Assembly (NCBI RefSeq): GCF_039862785.1
Contig: NZ_CP156795.1
Coordinates: 2,356,001-2,420,000, forward strand
Source: Acinetobacter sp. ANC 7912
GTDB lineage: Bacteria > Pseudomonadota > Gammaproteobacteria > Pseudomonadales > Moraxellaceae
Direction: 5' to 3'
DNA length: 64,000 nucleotides
Within the stretch, counting starts at the first letter, position 1, and every line of letters begins with the position of its first letter. The notes under the pieces are model-generated. The model was not told the origin of the DNA, made no database searches, and saw only the letters and a program-made list of their open reading frames with translations. Shown here one piece after another: positions 7,074 through 17,360 of the stretch. The position numbers and the translations under genes were made by a program.

Positions 7074-10000
7074 TTACCCCTGTTGAGCAGCGATTAGTTC
7101 TTGAATATTGGCAAGCAGTTCAGCTTCCTGGAACGGTTTACCCATATAATGGGTGACGCCCAAGCTGAAGGCACGTTCACGATGCTTCTCGCCAGTACGT
7201 GATGTAATCATGATAATTGGCAAGTTGCGGTGAATATCGTGGTGGCGTACCAGATTGGTCACTTCGAAACCATCCATGCGTGGCATCTCGATATCCAGCA
7301 GCATCAGATCCGGACGAACATTTTCCAGCTGCTCAATTGCATCCACACCATCTTTGGCGGTTACCACATCGTAACCCTGACGTTCGAGCAGACGCGAAGT
7401 AACCTTACGCACGGTTACGGAGTCATCGACGATCATCACCAGACGGCGGGCATTACCACGACGTGACAGATCCTGCTGATCGGATACCTGTTTGATGCGT
7501 TGTGTTGCCTGTGCCTGACGGGCAACATTCTGACCGTCGAGAATCAGGCAGACACTACCATCGCCGAGAATTGTTGCACCGGCAACTACCCCAATATTGG
7601 CAAACTGCTGGCCAATTGGTTTCACCACAATCTGTGCACGTGAACCGACTAACTGGTCTACCAGCAAGGCAATACTCTGACCATTGTTGCCTTTGATCAG
7701 CAACACTGGCAGTGAGTTCGCGATGTTATTCAGACGTGGCACTGGCTGATTGGCAACAAACTCAGACAGATAACGCAGTTTGTAGTTCACGCCATCAATC
7801 TTGAAGTAGTCATCTTTACTGTTGAAGTAAGTTTCCAGAGTGGTTGGTGCAATACGCACGATACGGTCGATCTGTGCCAGAGAAATTGCATACTGCTGAT
7901 CGCCAGCTTTCACCATCAGGGCATCGCTGACTGCTACTGTAGTCGGTACGCGAATGGTAAAGGTCGTGCCTTTACCCAGTTCAGATTTCACTGAAACATG
8001 ACCACCGAGCGCCTTGATCTCGCTTTGTACCACGTCCAGTCCCACACCACGACCAGAAATCTGGGTGACCTCTTTCGCAGTACTGAAGCCTGGATGGAAG
8101 ATGAACTGCAACAGCTCTTCCTGATCCACCTGCTGCTCTTCTTTCAGCAAGCCTTTCGCAATGGCTTTGGCACGGATCGCTTCTGAGTCAATCCCTTTAC
8201 CATCATCACTAAAGGAGATGAGTACATCAGTACCCTGACGGCTGATGTTCAGTACAATCGAACCCACTTCCGGCTTGTTCAGCGCAATACGCTCTGCGGT
8301 ATCTTCCAGACCATGGTCGATCGCGTTACGCAGCATGTGCTCAAACGGACTGACCAGACGTTCCAGAATATTACGATCCAGTTCACCTTCTGTATTCTGA
8401 ACAATCAGTTCGGCCGGACGGTTCAAGGTGGTCGAAGTCTGACGAACGATACGTTGCAGACGAGGCAACATACGGTCGAATGGTACCAGACGGGTACGCA
8501 TCAAGCTTTCCTGAATTTCAGCTTGAATACGTGACTGTTGCAGTAACAGGCCTTCGGTATCACGGATTTTTTCCGCCAGCGTTGACTTGAAGTCGATTAA
8601 ATCCGATGCAGATTCAGCCAGCGATTTCGACAGCTGGTTCAGAGAGGAATACTGGTCCATCTCCAATGGGTCGAAGTCGGTATAGCGCGAGTTTTCAGCA
8701 CCGTGCTTGGCAATAATCTGGGTTTCCAGCTCGCCTTCCATTCGGCGTAACTGATCGGCCAGACGCTTGATCGCCAGTTCCATCTCGTTCAGGGTATTGC
8801 CGAGCTGCCCCAGATCCATCTCGATACGCGAACGGTTAATCGAATTCTCACCCGACAGATTGATCATCTTCTCAACCAGATCAGCCGAGATACGGATCAT
8901 TTCGTTGCTGTTGTCAGAAGCCGCTGTTTCTGCCCACTCACCCATCATATTAGGTGGTTCAGTACCATCACCCTGAACAAATTCAAAGCCAGTAGTAATA
9001 TCAAGACTTTCAGTTTTGGTCAGACGTTCCGGCAACTGTGCAGTGACATCGACAAACTCAATTGCATCTAACGCAGTCTTGATCTGTTCAAAACCACTGT
9101 AATCATGCTTGAAGATTGCCTGAGCCAGCCATTTCCAGGTCTGCTGTAACAGGCTGTCGTAGGCATTGGAGTTGAAATGATGAACCGCGAACTGTTCGAA
9201 AGTGGTTTCCAAACCATAGGCAATAGTTGCGATGGTTTCGTCGCCTGCCATACGCGCCCCACCTTTAATACTGTGGGCCGCACGTTGTAATTGGAGCAGC
9301 AAGCTACGGTCACTACGCTGGTCGAACCATTGTTCCAGCAGCTTCTCAGCATTTCCTAGAATCTCTTCAGATTCTTCGCGGAACGTCTCTGCAACAATCG
9401 CTTTCAGTTCGTCTTCTTCTGAAACAGGTTCAACTGATGCTGCAGCTACTTCTTCAACAACTGTTTCTTCAACCGGATCTAACAGAATTTCCGGTTCAGA
9501 AATTTCTGCTACAGACTCAGTGCTTTCAGCTTCAACAGCAATCTCTTCACTATCTTCTTCCGATTCTGCTTCCACAGCAACCACAGGTTCAACCACTGCA
9601 GTATCGACTGCTGTAGTCGCTGTTGCTGTACCCGCAGCCAGTGCCTGGATGTTTTGCAGGATATTAATGGTTTCTGTCGCTGGATAATCAATCAGTTCAT
9701 CACGGATGGTCTGGATACGGTCAGAAACACTATCCTGTACCAGTCGCACAATCTGGATCAGTGCTGGTGATACCGCAATCTGCTGACGAATCACGCGTTC
9801 ATAGATGCTTTCCAGTTCATGCGCAATCGAACCGATATTGGTTGCTGCAATCATGTTTGCACCACCTTTGAGGGTGTGCAGATAACGCATCAGGTTATTG
9901 AGTGATTCAGTATTTTCTGGTTCACGTGCCCAGGTATTCAGGTCTTCGTCAATTCCTGCTAGCAGCTCATCGGCTTCTTCCAGGAAGATATCCAGCAGAT

Positions 10001-11570
10001 CTGCATCGAAGTCACGATTGGAAGCATCATATTCGCTCTGTTGACGGTCCAGATCCATACATTGACTGATGGCAGCAAAGTCAACACTACCTGTAGCTAC
10101 AGGAGCAGCCTCAGGTGCTTCTACCACTGTTTCAGGCGCTGCTTCTGGCTCGAATTCTTCAATCTCTTGCTGTACAAAGGCAGACAGATCCGCCAACAGT
10201 TTTTCAACTTCTGCGCTGAGAATCACGCGTTGACCTGCAGCCAGGGTATCGAACAGGTGGATAAATTCCTGATGCGCCTGTGCGAACAGCTCAAAGGCAT
10301 AATCGCTTTGCAGCAACACTGGTCGATGAATCAGTGCATCATAAGCCGCTTTTAACTGTGAGGCGAATTCATGAATACCCACAGCTGCACGGTTATCCGT
10401 ATGCGCCACCAGTTCAGCTGCCTGCTGGCTTAAGGCTTCAATATAAGCTGGATATTCTTCAACGGCACGGCGGTCAAATTCAAACTCGGCATCCAGCAAC
10501 TGGTCGATATTCAGTTCAACCAGACGGGATACCAAACCTTGCGACTGCACCGCATCATGATCTTCGGTAGTGATAAAGCCGTAGTCATTCCAGGCTGCAT
10601 CAAAAGTTGCAGAAATCGCATCCAGTTGTTCAGTTTTGCCCTGACGCAACAGGTGCAGATAATCACCCACAAATTCAGAATATTGCTGCAACAAGGCAAT
10701 TTCTTTGGAAGTCGATGCAATTTCGTCTTGAACCAGTGTTTTAAACAGGTTTTCAACCTTAGAGCTGGCATCAAAAATCTGGTCAATCTGCGCCATAGAT
10801 GAACTGCCACGCAGGGTATGCAGCGCACGAATCAGACTGTTGTAATCCTGCTTGGCAATATTTTCATGCTTCAGGAAGTCATAAATCGTTGCCAGATGCT
10901 CTTCAGCTTCTTCAATAAAGATCGCAACCGTTTCTTCCAGATCGCTACGTTCCTCTGCAACGGTTTCAACAGTCTCTATTGCTTCTTCAGCCGTAACCTC
11001 ATTTACAGGAGTTTCAACGTTAGGCGTTTCTTCTGTTGTATCTGCAAGTTCAAGACCAGAGTATTGGCCTTCAGCCGTCAGTGTATCTGCCAGCTGTAAT
11101 AATTCTTCTAATTCTGGTTCTGGGGTCTGCTGCTGTTGCAGTTGCTGCCCAAGCAATACGATTGGGCGCAGATCCACGGTTAATGGTTGTGTCTGTTTAA
11201 AGCATGGATACAACAGGTATTGATAGACATTCAAAGTTGCCTGAGCAAACTTTTGAATAGTTGGTGTCAGTTCAAGTGTGCCTGACAATACCCGGTTGAG
11301 GGTATCTTCAACTGTCCAGGCAATTTCACCGGCCTGTTTCGCCCCCACCATACGCCCTGAACCTTTTAAGGTATGGAAATGGCGGCGAATGGTCGTCAGT
11401 GTTTCTTTATGATCTGGTGTGGCAAGCCACTGTGGAAATAAAGCGTTTAACTCGACAAAGATTTCTTCAATCTCTTCGACGAAAATTTCTAAAATTTCAG
11501 CATCTTGATCAAGATAACTATCTTCAGGAAGCGCTGTCGTTTCAACTAAGTCTTTTAATATTTCTTTCAT
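7074..11570 (-). CDS. chpA: ChpA hybrid chemotaxis kinase (type IV pilus control)
   Basis: A 1498-residue CheA-type hybrid kinase of the Pil-Chp system. Four canonical Hpt phosphotransfer motifs are visible: HTLKGSGRM (His about residue 66), HTLRGSSSM (about 248), HTLKGGANM (about 562) and HSIKGGARM (about 765), separated by acidic Ala/Glu-rich linkers. A CheA dimerisation/ATPase core follows (N box 'HMLRNAIDHGLED' about 1080, G1 'DDGKGID' about 1121, 'GRGVGLDVV'), then a CheW-like domain (about 1225-1345) and a C-terminal receiver (about 1377-1498, phospho-Asp in LMLLDIEMP). It phosphorylates PilG and PilH to control twitching and, in relatives, cAMP signalling. Pseudomonas aeruginosa ChpA is larger with more Hpt-like modules; a degenerate Hpt-like region without its His lies at about 345-450 here. 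Confidence 0.95.
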   Translation of the reverse strand: MKEILKDLVETTALPEDSYLDQDAEILEIFVEEIEEIFVELNALFPQWLATPDHKETLTTIRRHFHTLKGSGRMVGAKQAGEIAWTVEDTLNRVLSGTLELTPTIQKFAQATLNVYQYLLYPCFKQTQPLTVDLRPIVLLGQQLQQQQTPEPELEELLQLADTLTAEGQYSGLELADTTEETPNVETPVNEVTAEEAIETVETVAEERSDLEETVAIFIEEAEEHLATIYDFLKHENIAKQDYNSLIRALHTLRGSSSMAQIDQIFDASSKVENLFKTLVQDEIASTSKEIALLQQYSEFVGDYLHLLRQGKTEQLDAISATFDAAWNDYGFITTEDHDAVQSQGLVSRLVELNIDQLLDAEFEFDRRAVEEYPAYIEALSQQAAELVAHTDNRAAVGIHEFASQLKAAYDALIHRPVLLQSDYAFELFAQAHQEFIHLFDTLAAGQRVILSAEVEKLLADLSAFVQQEIEEFEPEAAPETVVEAPEAAPVATGSVDFAAISQCMDLDRQQSEYDASNRDFDADLLDIFLEEADELLAGIDEDLNTWAREPENTESLNNLMRYLHTLKGGANMIAATNIGSIAHELESIYERVIRQQIAVSPALIQIVRLVQDSVSDRIQTIRDELIDYPATETINILQNIQALAAGTATATTAVDTAVVEPVVAVEAESEEDSEEIAVEAESTESVAEISEPEILLDPVEETVVEEVAAASVEPVSEEDELKAIVAETFREESEEILGNAEKLLEQWFDQRSDRSLLLQLQRAAHSIKGGARMAGDETIATIAYGLETTFEQFAVHHFNSNAYDSLLQQTWKWLAQAIFKHDYSGFEQIKTALDAIEFVDVTAQLPERLTKTESLDITTGFEFVQGDGTEPPNMMGEWAETAASDNSNEMIRISADLVEKMINLSGENSINRSRIEMDLGQLGNTLNEMELAIKRLADQLRRMEGELETQIIAKHGAENSRYTDFDPLEMDQYSSLNQLSKSLAESASDLIDFKSTLAEKIRDTEGLLLQQSRIQAEIQESLMRTRLVPFDRMLPRLQRIVRQTSTTLNRPAELIVQNTEGELDRNILERLVSPFEHMLRNAIDHGLEDTAERIALNKPEVGSIVLNISRQGTDVLISFSDDGKGIDSEAIRAKAIAKGLLKEEQQVDQEELLQFIFHPGFSTAKEVTQISGRGVGLDVVQSEIKALGGHVSVKSELGKGTTFTIRVPTTVAVSDALMVKAGDQQYAISLAQIDRIVRIAPTTLETYFNSKDDYFKIDGVNYKLRYLSEFVANQPVPRLNNIANSLPVLLIKGNNGQSIALLVDQLVGSRAQIVVKPIGQQFANIGVVAGATILGDGSVCLILDGQNVARQAQATQRIKQVSDQQDLSRRGNARRLVMIVDDSVTVRKVTSRLLERQGYDVVTAKDGVDAIEQLENVRPDLMLLDIEMPRMDGFEVTNLVRHHDIHRNLPIIMITSRTGEKHRERAFSLGVTHYMGKPFQEAELLANIQELIAAQQG

Positions 11571-11735
11571 AGCTAAGGCTTCTTACGTATTTCCGCCAAG
11601 AAGGGTGCTCAATCTGTATCAGGATTGTCACGCGAGACCTCACTTTGCAGTCAGGTACATCTTGTCGAGGCTTTATCTGTATGTGGATGTGCCTTCATCT
11701 AGACAAAGACACATCCTCCCCCAAAGTTTTCTGAC

Positions 11736-13808
11736 TTATTCTGGAAGTTTAAAGTCAGATACAGATTCACGTAATGCATCCGCCATGTTCGCAAGTTCAG
11801 ATACCGAACGTGCTGTGTCGAATGTTGCAGTGGTGGTTTGCGAAGTAATTTCCTGTACGACGTTCATCGTAGTTGCAATATGACCTGCAGATGCTGCCTG
11901 CAGTTTCGCTGCATCGGAAATGTTCGCAATCAGTTTTGCCAGGTTGTTCGATACGGTCTGAATTTCATCCAGTGCCACACCGGCATCCTTAGACAGGTTC
12001 GCACCACGTACAACTTCCGCTGTGGTTTGTTCCATCGAGATTACCGCTTCGTTGGTATCGGTCTGAATGGTTTTTACCAGGCCTTCGATCTGTTTGGTTG
12101 CCGATGCTGAACGTTCCGCTAGACGCTGTACCTCATCCGCTACCACGGCGAAACCACGACCTGCTTCACCCGCCATAGACGCCTGAATCGCAGCGTTCAA
12201 TGCCAGGATGTTGGTCTGGTCGGCAATATCGTTAATCAGGGCAACGATGTTACCAATCTCTTGTGAAGACTCACCCAGACGTTTAATACGTTTAGATGTT
12301 TCCTGGATCTGTTCACGAATTGTGTCCATACCTTCAATCGAACGGTTTACGACATCCGCACCATTTGCTGCGATCTGTACCGAACGTTCCGCAACGACTG
12401 CAGACTCTTCTGCGTTGGCAGATACCTGGTCAATCGACAGTGCCATTTCGTTAATCGCAGCAGATGCACCGGCAATCTCTTGCGCCTGGTGTTCAGATGC
12501 TTCAGCCAGCTGGTTGGTAATACTCTGTGTGGTCGCAGTATATTGCGCAACTTCTTGAGACGTTTCCGTGATACGGGATACCAGATCACGTAACTGGTCG
12601 ATCGCGAAGTTAATCGAGTCGGCAATCGCACCGGTGAAGTCTTCAGATACGGTTGCGTATGAACGCAAGTCACCGTCCGCCAAGTCCGCGATTTCATCCA
12701 GTAAACGTAGAATCGCATTCTGGTTACGGTCATATTCTTCTTGCAGACGGGTTACACGTTGTTTATCTGATGCACCACGCAGTGACAGCAGTTTGAATAC
12801 ACAGACCAGGAAGCCGGTTAATAACAGGATTAACAGAATCGCAGGAATCGTAGTTTTTAGACCCGTACTGCCAGACAGCTTGTTCAGGTTATCTAACAGT
12901 TTGTCAGATTGACCGAAGATTGAAGCAGACGCCTGACGTACCTTCACGATTTGTGCAGAGTTTTTCAGGATAGTCGAAGCTGCTGATTGCAGTACATCTT
13001 CATATTCAGCCTTGATGCCTTCTAATGATTCACGTAGTGCTGGATCAGTGATTTTCAGTACGCCCAGTTCTGCTGAACCGTTTAACTGTGCATTCAGGTA
13101 AGAACCGAAGGTTTCGGTATCGGCACTGAAGTCGTCCGCAGATTCACGAGAACCATCATTACCTGACAGTACCAAGCTGATCGAACGCAAGATACGTTCT
13201 GCGATGAACACCTGGTTTTTCGCAATAACCACCTGGTTAGAAGGCATGTCCTGACGCGCCATCTGGTCAACCATCAGGTTGTATTCCGCCTGAATTCCAG
13301 GAATCGCTTCACCAATCGCAATGTTGGTGTCATATAACTGGTTAATGATTTTTTGTTGAGACGCAATCAGGTCAATACTTTCAGAGATTTCAGACCATTG
13401 CTTGTCTACAGTTTGTAGTGCTTCATTATTGGAATGAATGCTTTTGACTGTTTCCAGGTTCTCAGCAAATGCCTTTTGAGAATCGGTCAGGTTTTTCATT
13501 GCTTCAGGAGTACCGGAAGCCGTCGCTTCAGTCGCCTGACGAGAAATGGTTTGAGAAAGCAGACGCAATTCACCAAGACTACGTGTTAATTCGTTACCAC
13601 GTGGCACACTATAGAAAAGGTACAATAAGGTGATGGTTGCTGCTAACAGACAGCCAATTGCCCCATAAATTAAAGGTTTAGACTTTTCACTATCCCCAAA
13701 TACACGTGACCATTGATCTGCTTGTGATTGAATCTTTGCTAAAAAGGCATTACCGCCTTTGCGGTCATTACCCTCACCTGTATTTTTCTTTTTAAGCTTA
13801 AAGCCCAT
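11736..13808 (-). CDS. pilJ: PilJ methyl-accepting chemoreceptor
   Basis: A 690-residue MCP. Membrane helices lie at about residues 48-67 and 325-345 and flank a periplasmic helical sensor domain. A cytoplasmic HAMP-like region follows, then the signalling hairpin with the highly conserved tip '[17 protein letters not shown]' followed by '[21 protein letters not shown]'. PilJ feeds surface or pilin signals to ChpA through the CheW-like PilI. It lies in the pilG-H-I-J-chpA order. The 165 bases between its stop and chpA is the largest gap in the operon and may hold an internal promoter, though I see no strong one. Confidence 0.95.
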   Translation of the reverse strand: MGFKLKKKNTGEGNDRKGGNAFLAKIQSQADQWSRVFGDSEKSKPLIYGAIGCLLAATITLLYLFYSVPRGNELTRSLGELRLLSQTISRQATEATASGTPEAMKNLTDSQKAFAENLETVKSIHSNNEALQTVDKQWSEISESIDLIASQQKIINQLYDTNIAIGEAIPGIQAEYNLMVDQMARQDMPSNQVVIAKNQVFIAERILRSISLVLSGNDGSRESADDFSADTETFGSYLNAQLNGSAELGVLKITDPALRESLEGIKAEYEDVLQSAASTILKNSAQIVKVRQASASIFGQSDKLLDNLNKLSGSTGLKTTIPAILLILLLTGFLVCVFKLLSLRGASDKQRVTRLQEEYDRNQNAILRLLDEIADLADGDLRSYATVSEDFTGAIADSINFAIDQLRDLVSRITETSQEVAQYTATTQSITNQLAEASEHQAQEIAGASAAINEMALSIDQVSANAEESAVVAERSVQIAANGADVVNRSIEGMDTIREQIQETSKRIKRLGESSQEIGNIVALINDIADQTNILALNAAIQASMAGEAGRGFAVVADEVQRLAERSASATKQIEGLVKTIQTDTNEAVISMEQTTAEVVRGANLSKDAGVALDEIQTVSNNLAKLIANISDAAKLQAASAGHIATTMNVVQEITSQTTTATFDTARSVSELANMADALRESVSDFKLPE

Positions 13809-13853
13809 ACAGCCTCTCCCCGAATTTACGCCCGGCTTCTTACGTGCGACAAA

Positions 13854-14390
13854 TTAATTTATAAATTTTATAGATGCATTCATATATTTTGGATTCTGCA
13901 ACAACCGACTGAACAGGAATACATGCCATCGCTGGTTATGCTGATGGAAATAGCCCTGGCAATACTCTTGCAGGTGCTGATCCAGTTCAGTGTTTTTAGA
14001 AAAGAAACTTTTCTTGTTAAAGTGTTGAATCCCCAAAACCTGATCTACTACCAGGCCGACATACTGTTCATTATGGTTAATACATAAAACTTTTTGAGTT
14101 GGCGAGTACTGGCTTCTATGTCCAGACATGTATTGAGCCAAATCCGATACTGCAAGCAGCCTGCCTCGAATATTTGCCAGCCCAAGCACCCAAGGCTGGG
14201 TATTTGGGACTGGTGTATATGTTGGCGGATATATGACTTCTGATACTTCCCCAAGTGGAGCAACAAAATATTGCCCCATCATCTCAAAAGCTATGCCTGA
14301 CCATCGGTTCGCTTCATTTTCATTGGAAACGTAGTTTTTATTACCCCGTTTAGCAATGCGAAGCAGTTCGATAAATCCGTTCGCTGCCAT
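13854..14390 (-). CDS. pilI: PilI CheW-type coupling protein
   Basis: A 178-residue CheW-domain protein. Typical segments are 'GLANIRGRLLAVSDLAQYM' (the CheW hallmark of a G-[LI]-x-N-[IL]-R-G loop) and 'NEQYVGLVVDQVLGIQHF'. PilI bridges the PilJ receptor and the ChpA kinase. It sits six bases after pilH and 45 bases before pilJ on the minus strand, matching conserved gene order. It is cytoplasmic with no membrane segment. Confidence 0.92.
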   Translation of the reverse strand: MAANGFIELLRIAKRGNKNYVSNENEANRWSGIAFEMMGQYFVAPLGEVSEVIYPPTYTPVPNTQPWVLGLANIRGRLLAVSDLAQYMSGHRSQYSPTQKVLCINHNEQYVGLVVDQVLGIQHFNKKSFFSKNTELDQHLQEYCQGYFHQHNQRWHVFLFSRLLQNPKYMNASIKFIN

Positions 14391-14396
14391 AGCGTT

Positions 14397-14765
14397 TTAT
14401 CCTGCATTGAGGTGGTGTTTGATCACATCAATTAACTGGTTTTCATCTACAGGTTTGGTCAGATAATCTGCAGCACCCTGACGTTTACCCCATACACGGT
14501 CAGTTGCCTGATCCTTGGTACTTACAATTACGATAGGGATATGTTTTGTAGTGGCCCCACGTGCAATCTGGCGAGTTGCCTGGAAGCCATTCACCCCTGG
14601 CATCACCACATCCATCAGCACCAGATCCGGCAATTCTGCCTGTGCCATGGTCACCCCATCTGCCCCGTTGGATGCTTCAATTACTTCAAAACCGTTTTTA
14701 GTTAAAATTTCACGAAAGCGGAATGTTTCTGTCGGTGAATCATCAACAATTAGAATACGTGCCAT
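14397..14765 (-). CDS. pilH: PilH response regulator (single receiver domain)
   Basis: A CheY-like stand-alone receiver of 122 residues starting MARILIVDDSPTE, as in other PilH proteins. Acidic pocket 'IVDD', phospho-acceptor Asp in 'LVLMDVVMPGVNG', Thr/Ser in 'IVIVSTKD' and Lys in 'YLTKPVDE' are all present. 'VWGKRQGA' is a PilH hallmark. In pilus systems PilH opposes or buffers PilG, acting on retraction. The start at 14765 is preferred by homology; upstream ATG14771 and TTG14780 are in frame. Confidence 0.93.
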   Translation of the reverse strand: MARILIVDDSPTETFRFREILTKNGFEVIEASNGADGVTMAQAELPDLVLMDVVMPGVNGFQATRQIARGATTKHIPIVIVSTKDQATDRVWGKRQGAADYLTKPVDENQLIDVIKHHLNAG

Positions 14766-14795
14766 GCCCATTATCCCCAAAAAAATTCAAATATA

Positions 14796-15179
14796 TTACG
14801 CGCTGATGTGGTTGCGGATTGCGTTCAGCAACTCATCTTTGCTGAATGGCTTAGTAAGATACTCATCTGAACCTACTACACGGCCTTTAGCCTGGTCGAA
14901 CAAACCATCTTTACTTGATAGCATAATAACAGGAATGTTCTGGTAGTTTTGCGAGTTTTTAATCAAGGCACAAGTCTGGTAACCGTCTAGGCGCGGCATC
15001 ATGATGTCTACAAAAACGATATCGGGATTTGCCTCTGCAATTTTGGACAGTGCTTCAAAGCCATCCACTGCAGTAACGACTTCACACCCCTCACGCTGAA
15101 GAAGAGTTTCCGCTGTACGACGAATGGTTTTTGAATCATCAATGACCATAACTTTTAGATTTTGGAATTTATCGTCCAT
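14796..15179 (-). CDS. pilG: PilG response regulator (single receiver domain)
   Basis: A 127-residue CheY-like receiver and first gene of the operon. Motifs: 'VMVIDDSKTIRRTAE', phospho-Asp in 'IVFVDIMMPRLDGYQTC', 'VIMLSSKDGLFD' and 'YLTKPFSKDEL'. Phospho-PilG promotes pilus extension in Pseudomonas. The start ATG15179 gives MDDKFQNLKVMVIDD, as expected for the family. The operon promoter should lie in the divergent region 15180-15498. Confidence 0.93.
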   Translation of the reverse strand: MDDKFQNLKVMVIDDSKTIRRTAETLLQREGCEVVTAVDGFEALSKIAEANPDIVFVDIMMPRLDGYQTCALIKNSQNYQNIPVIMLSSKDGLFDQAKGRVVGSDEYLTKPFSKDELLNAIRNHISA

Positions 15180-15498
15180 TTCTTAACCCTTCCCATTTTA
15201 AAAACCATAAGCAACGCGGCTTATAGTGGAAATTTATATATGTGTCGATTATTTTTAACATACCTGTCTGGGCATTATCAACGAGCATTTTCTACCCAAG
15301 TAGGCAAAAAGATCAGTTTTTAACAACGATTTCACACTTTCCTTGCTTCAATGATTTTTTTTTGACTTGCTATTTAGAGGTGAATAGTTTTTTATTGGAG
15401 TAATTAGGCATAATATATCAGTATTATTATTGTAAAATAAGTAATTTAGTCAACTTTAAATCTCATTTATTAGTCAACTGTCATTTGTGGAGCCAAAC
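15180..15498. other. Divergent promoter region between pilG and the DUF4124-like gene
   Basis: 319 bases, strongly AT-rich (notably 15350-15480 with long A/T tracts), no open reading frame of note. It must carry the promoters for the pil-chp operon (minus) and for the secreted-protein gene (plus). I could not single out a convincing -35/-10 pair. GGAG at 15489-15492 is the Shine-Dalgarno of the rightward gene. Confidence 0.6.
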
Positions 15499-16155
15499 AT
15501 GCGCCAGCTTGGGGAAAAACCTGCTTCTTTGGATCAAGTAAAATCCATCTTCAAGAAGACGGCGATCTTGACCACACTCCTGTTACAAGCGGCATTGACA
15601 ACCACAGTTGCAGCCTCCAATACTGCGCCTGGCAAAGCCAAATGGTACCGTTACTATGATAGTAAGGGCGTGCCTACTATTAGTACCAATGTGACCCCTA
15701 ATCATATTCGTTATGGCTATGAAGCCTTGGATGCCAACATGCAGGTCATCCAGCGTGCCAAGCCTTATAATGTCGAAGCAGATATTCGTCAGGCACCTAA
15801 ACGCGCCGCTCAAGTAAAACAACAGGTTGAAGACCAGAAGTTAAAACGCGCCTACAATAACAGCCAAACCGCGATCCAGAAAAAGAATGAAACCCTGTCC
15901 CAGCTGAAAAAGCAGATCGAATTCCAGCAAGAACAGATGAAGCAATTACAAAAAGACCGGGTGAGCTTTGTCCGTCAGGAACGTGAATATCTGCGTAAGG
16001 GTCAGACTGTGCCAGCGCATTTAAAAACCACCCTGGCCAATAATGAAAAAAATCTGCACGCACAAAAAGAAAATATTCAATCTTTACAAACTCGCTATCG
16101 AAACAAGGAAGCAGAATACGACAGAATTATCCAGCGTTTAAAAGCGCTTGAATAA
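15499..16155 (+). CDS. Exported DUF4124-like protein with C-terminal coiled coil
   Basis: A 218-residue protein. A hydrophobic segment at about residues 22-42 with an Ala-rich cleavage site suggests a signal peptide after a long charged N-region. The mature N-terminus 'KWYRYYDSKGVPTISTNVTP' resembles a DUF4124 domain (a small beta domain of envelope proteins in gammaproteobacteria). From about residue 105 the sequence is almost wholly charged and helical (Lys, Gln, Glu with heptad Leu), a probable coiled coil to the C-terminus. ATG15499 is preferred over GTG15487 because GGAG lies six bases upstream of the ATG. Function unknown; it may be co-expressed with the downstream efflux genes (51-base gap). 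Confidence 0.75.
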   Translation: MRQLGEKPASLDQVKSIFKKTAILTTLLLQAALTTTVAASNTAPGKAKWYRYYDSKGVPTISTNVTPNHIRYGYEALDANMQVIQRAKPYNVEADIRQAPKRAAQVKQQVEDQKLKRAYNNSQTAIQKKNETLSQLKKQIEFQQEQMKQLQKDRVSFVRQEREYLRKGQTVPAHLKTTLANNEKNLHAQKENIQSLQTRYRNKEAEYDRIIQRLKALE

Positions 16156-16206
16156 TTAAGCATTTCCTGCAGCTGCTTCAGTGGACAGCGCGATATAAGG
16201 ACCCTT

Positions 16207-17340
16207 ATGCACTCCGCACCCTATATTTTGACCAAGAAAAATTCTAAAACCTGTCGTTCCACTTTTGCACTCAGCCTGCTCTGTTTGAGTCTGCTATTAA
16301 GTGCTTGCAATAATAAAGAAGCTGAGCCTACTCCATCACAAACTACGCAGTCCGTTGAACTGATCCAGCAAGACCTAGTCGCGGTTAAAACTGGTAATGC
16401 AGTTCAGCGCACCACCTTTACCGGCACCATTCGTGCCGTGAATCAAAGCAGCATTCAGGCACAGGTCACTGCAACTGCGACCAGTGTTAATGCACAAGTT
16501 GGTCAGCGCGTCCAAAAAGGTCAAATCCTGGTACGGCTGAATAATCAGGACAATGCTGCCCGGTTGGCTCAGGCACAGGCCAACCGCGCTTCTGCCCAAG
16601 CACAGGCCAATCAGGCCCGCCTGATGATGGAGCGCAAACAACGCTTGCTTAATCAGGGCTTTATTTCCCAAGCTGAATATGAACAAAGCCGGGTCGACTA
16701 TCAGACCCAGCTGGAAAATGTCCGTGCGCAACAGGCCAATGTCGATATTGCGCAAAAAGCGGATCGTGATGGGATTATCACCAGCCCAATTAGTGGCGTA
16801 ATTACCCAACGTCAAGTTGAACCAGGACAAACCGTCACTGCCGGACAAACCCTGTTTGAAATCGTGGATCCAGATCAACTGGAAATCCAGGCCAAAATAC
16901 CAAGCGAAATGCAGGCGGATTTAAAAGTTGACAGTAAAATCGAATACCGTATTCAGGGCAACCCTAACCTGCTCACTGCAGTAATTAGCCGAATTTCCCC
17001 GATTGCTGATCAGGCCAGTCGACAAATCGAGTTTTTTGCTCGTCCAAATGAAACTATTACCTCTCTAAGTATCGGCGCTTTTGTCGATGGTGAAATCCTC
17101 AGTTCACGCCAAGTAGCTGGGCAACTGATTCCACTGGATACCATCCGCGATATTCAGAACAAGCCTTATGTCTGGGTGATTCGACAAAACAAAATTATGA
17201 AGCTGAATGTTGAAGTTCTGGACCAGCGCTATAACGACAATCTTGCCGTGGTACGGGGACTGGAAGCTGGCGATCAGGTCAGCCGAATTACCTTTACGGA
17301 TGCTGATATCCATAAAACGGTCAGTGTCAGCCAAAACTAA
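16207..17340 (+). CDS. RND efflux periplasmic adaptor (membrane fusion protein), lipoprotein
   Basis: A 377-residue HlyD/AcrA-type adaptor. The N-terminal signal ends in a lipobox (LLLSAC, then NNKEAEP), so it is probably inner-membrane anchored by lipid. The two lipoyl half-motifs ('VGQRVQKGQILVRL' and 'SPISGVITQRQVEPGQTV') flank a helical hairpin rich in Ala and Gln (about residues 120-180). Beta-barrel and membrane-proximal domains follow. An AAGGA Shine-Dalgarno precedes ATG16207. It ends 20 bases before the RND permease, forming a two-gene operon with no outer-membrane TolC-type gene alongside, so it probably uses one encoded elsewhere. Confidence 0.93.
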   Translation: MHSAPYILTKKNSKTCRSTFALSLLCLSLLLSACNNKEAEPTPSQTTQSVELIQQDLVAVKTGNAVQRTTFTGTIRAVNQSSIQAQVTATATSVNAQVGQRVQKGQILVRLNNQDNAARLAQAQANRASAQAQANQARLMMERKQRLLNQGFISQAEYEQSRVDYQTQLENVRAQQANVDIAQKADRDGIITSPISGVITQRQVEPGQTVTAGQTLFEIVDPDQLEIQAKIPSEMQADLKVDSKIEYRIQGNPNLLTAVISRISPIADQASRQIEFFARPNETITSLSIGAFVDGEILSSRQVAGQLIPLDTIRDIQNKPYVWVIRQNKIMKLNVEVLDQRYNDNLAVVRGLEAGDQVSRITFTDADIHKTVSVSQN

Positions 17341-17360
17341 ATTATTAAAGGAATAATAAG

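Noticed and set aside
9232..9687. Plus-strand ORFs of 100-150 residues within chpA
   Set aside because: Ser/Thr-rich antisense shadows of the Glu/Ala-rich chpA linkers; no ribosome-binding site or domain.
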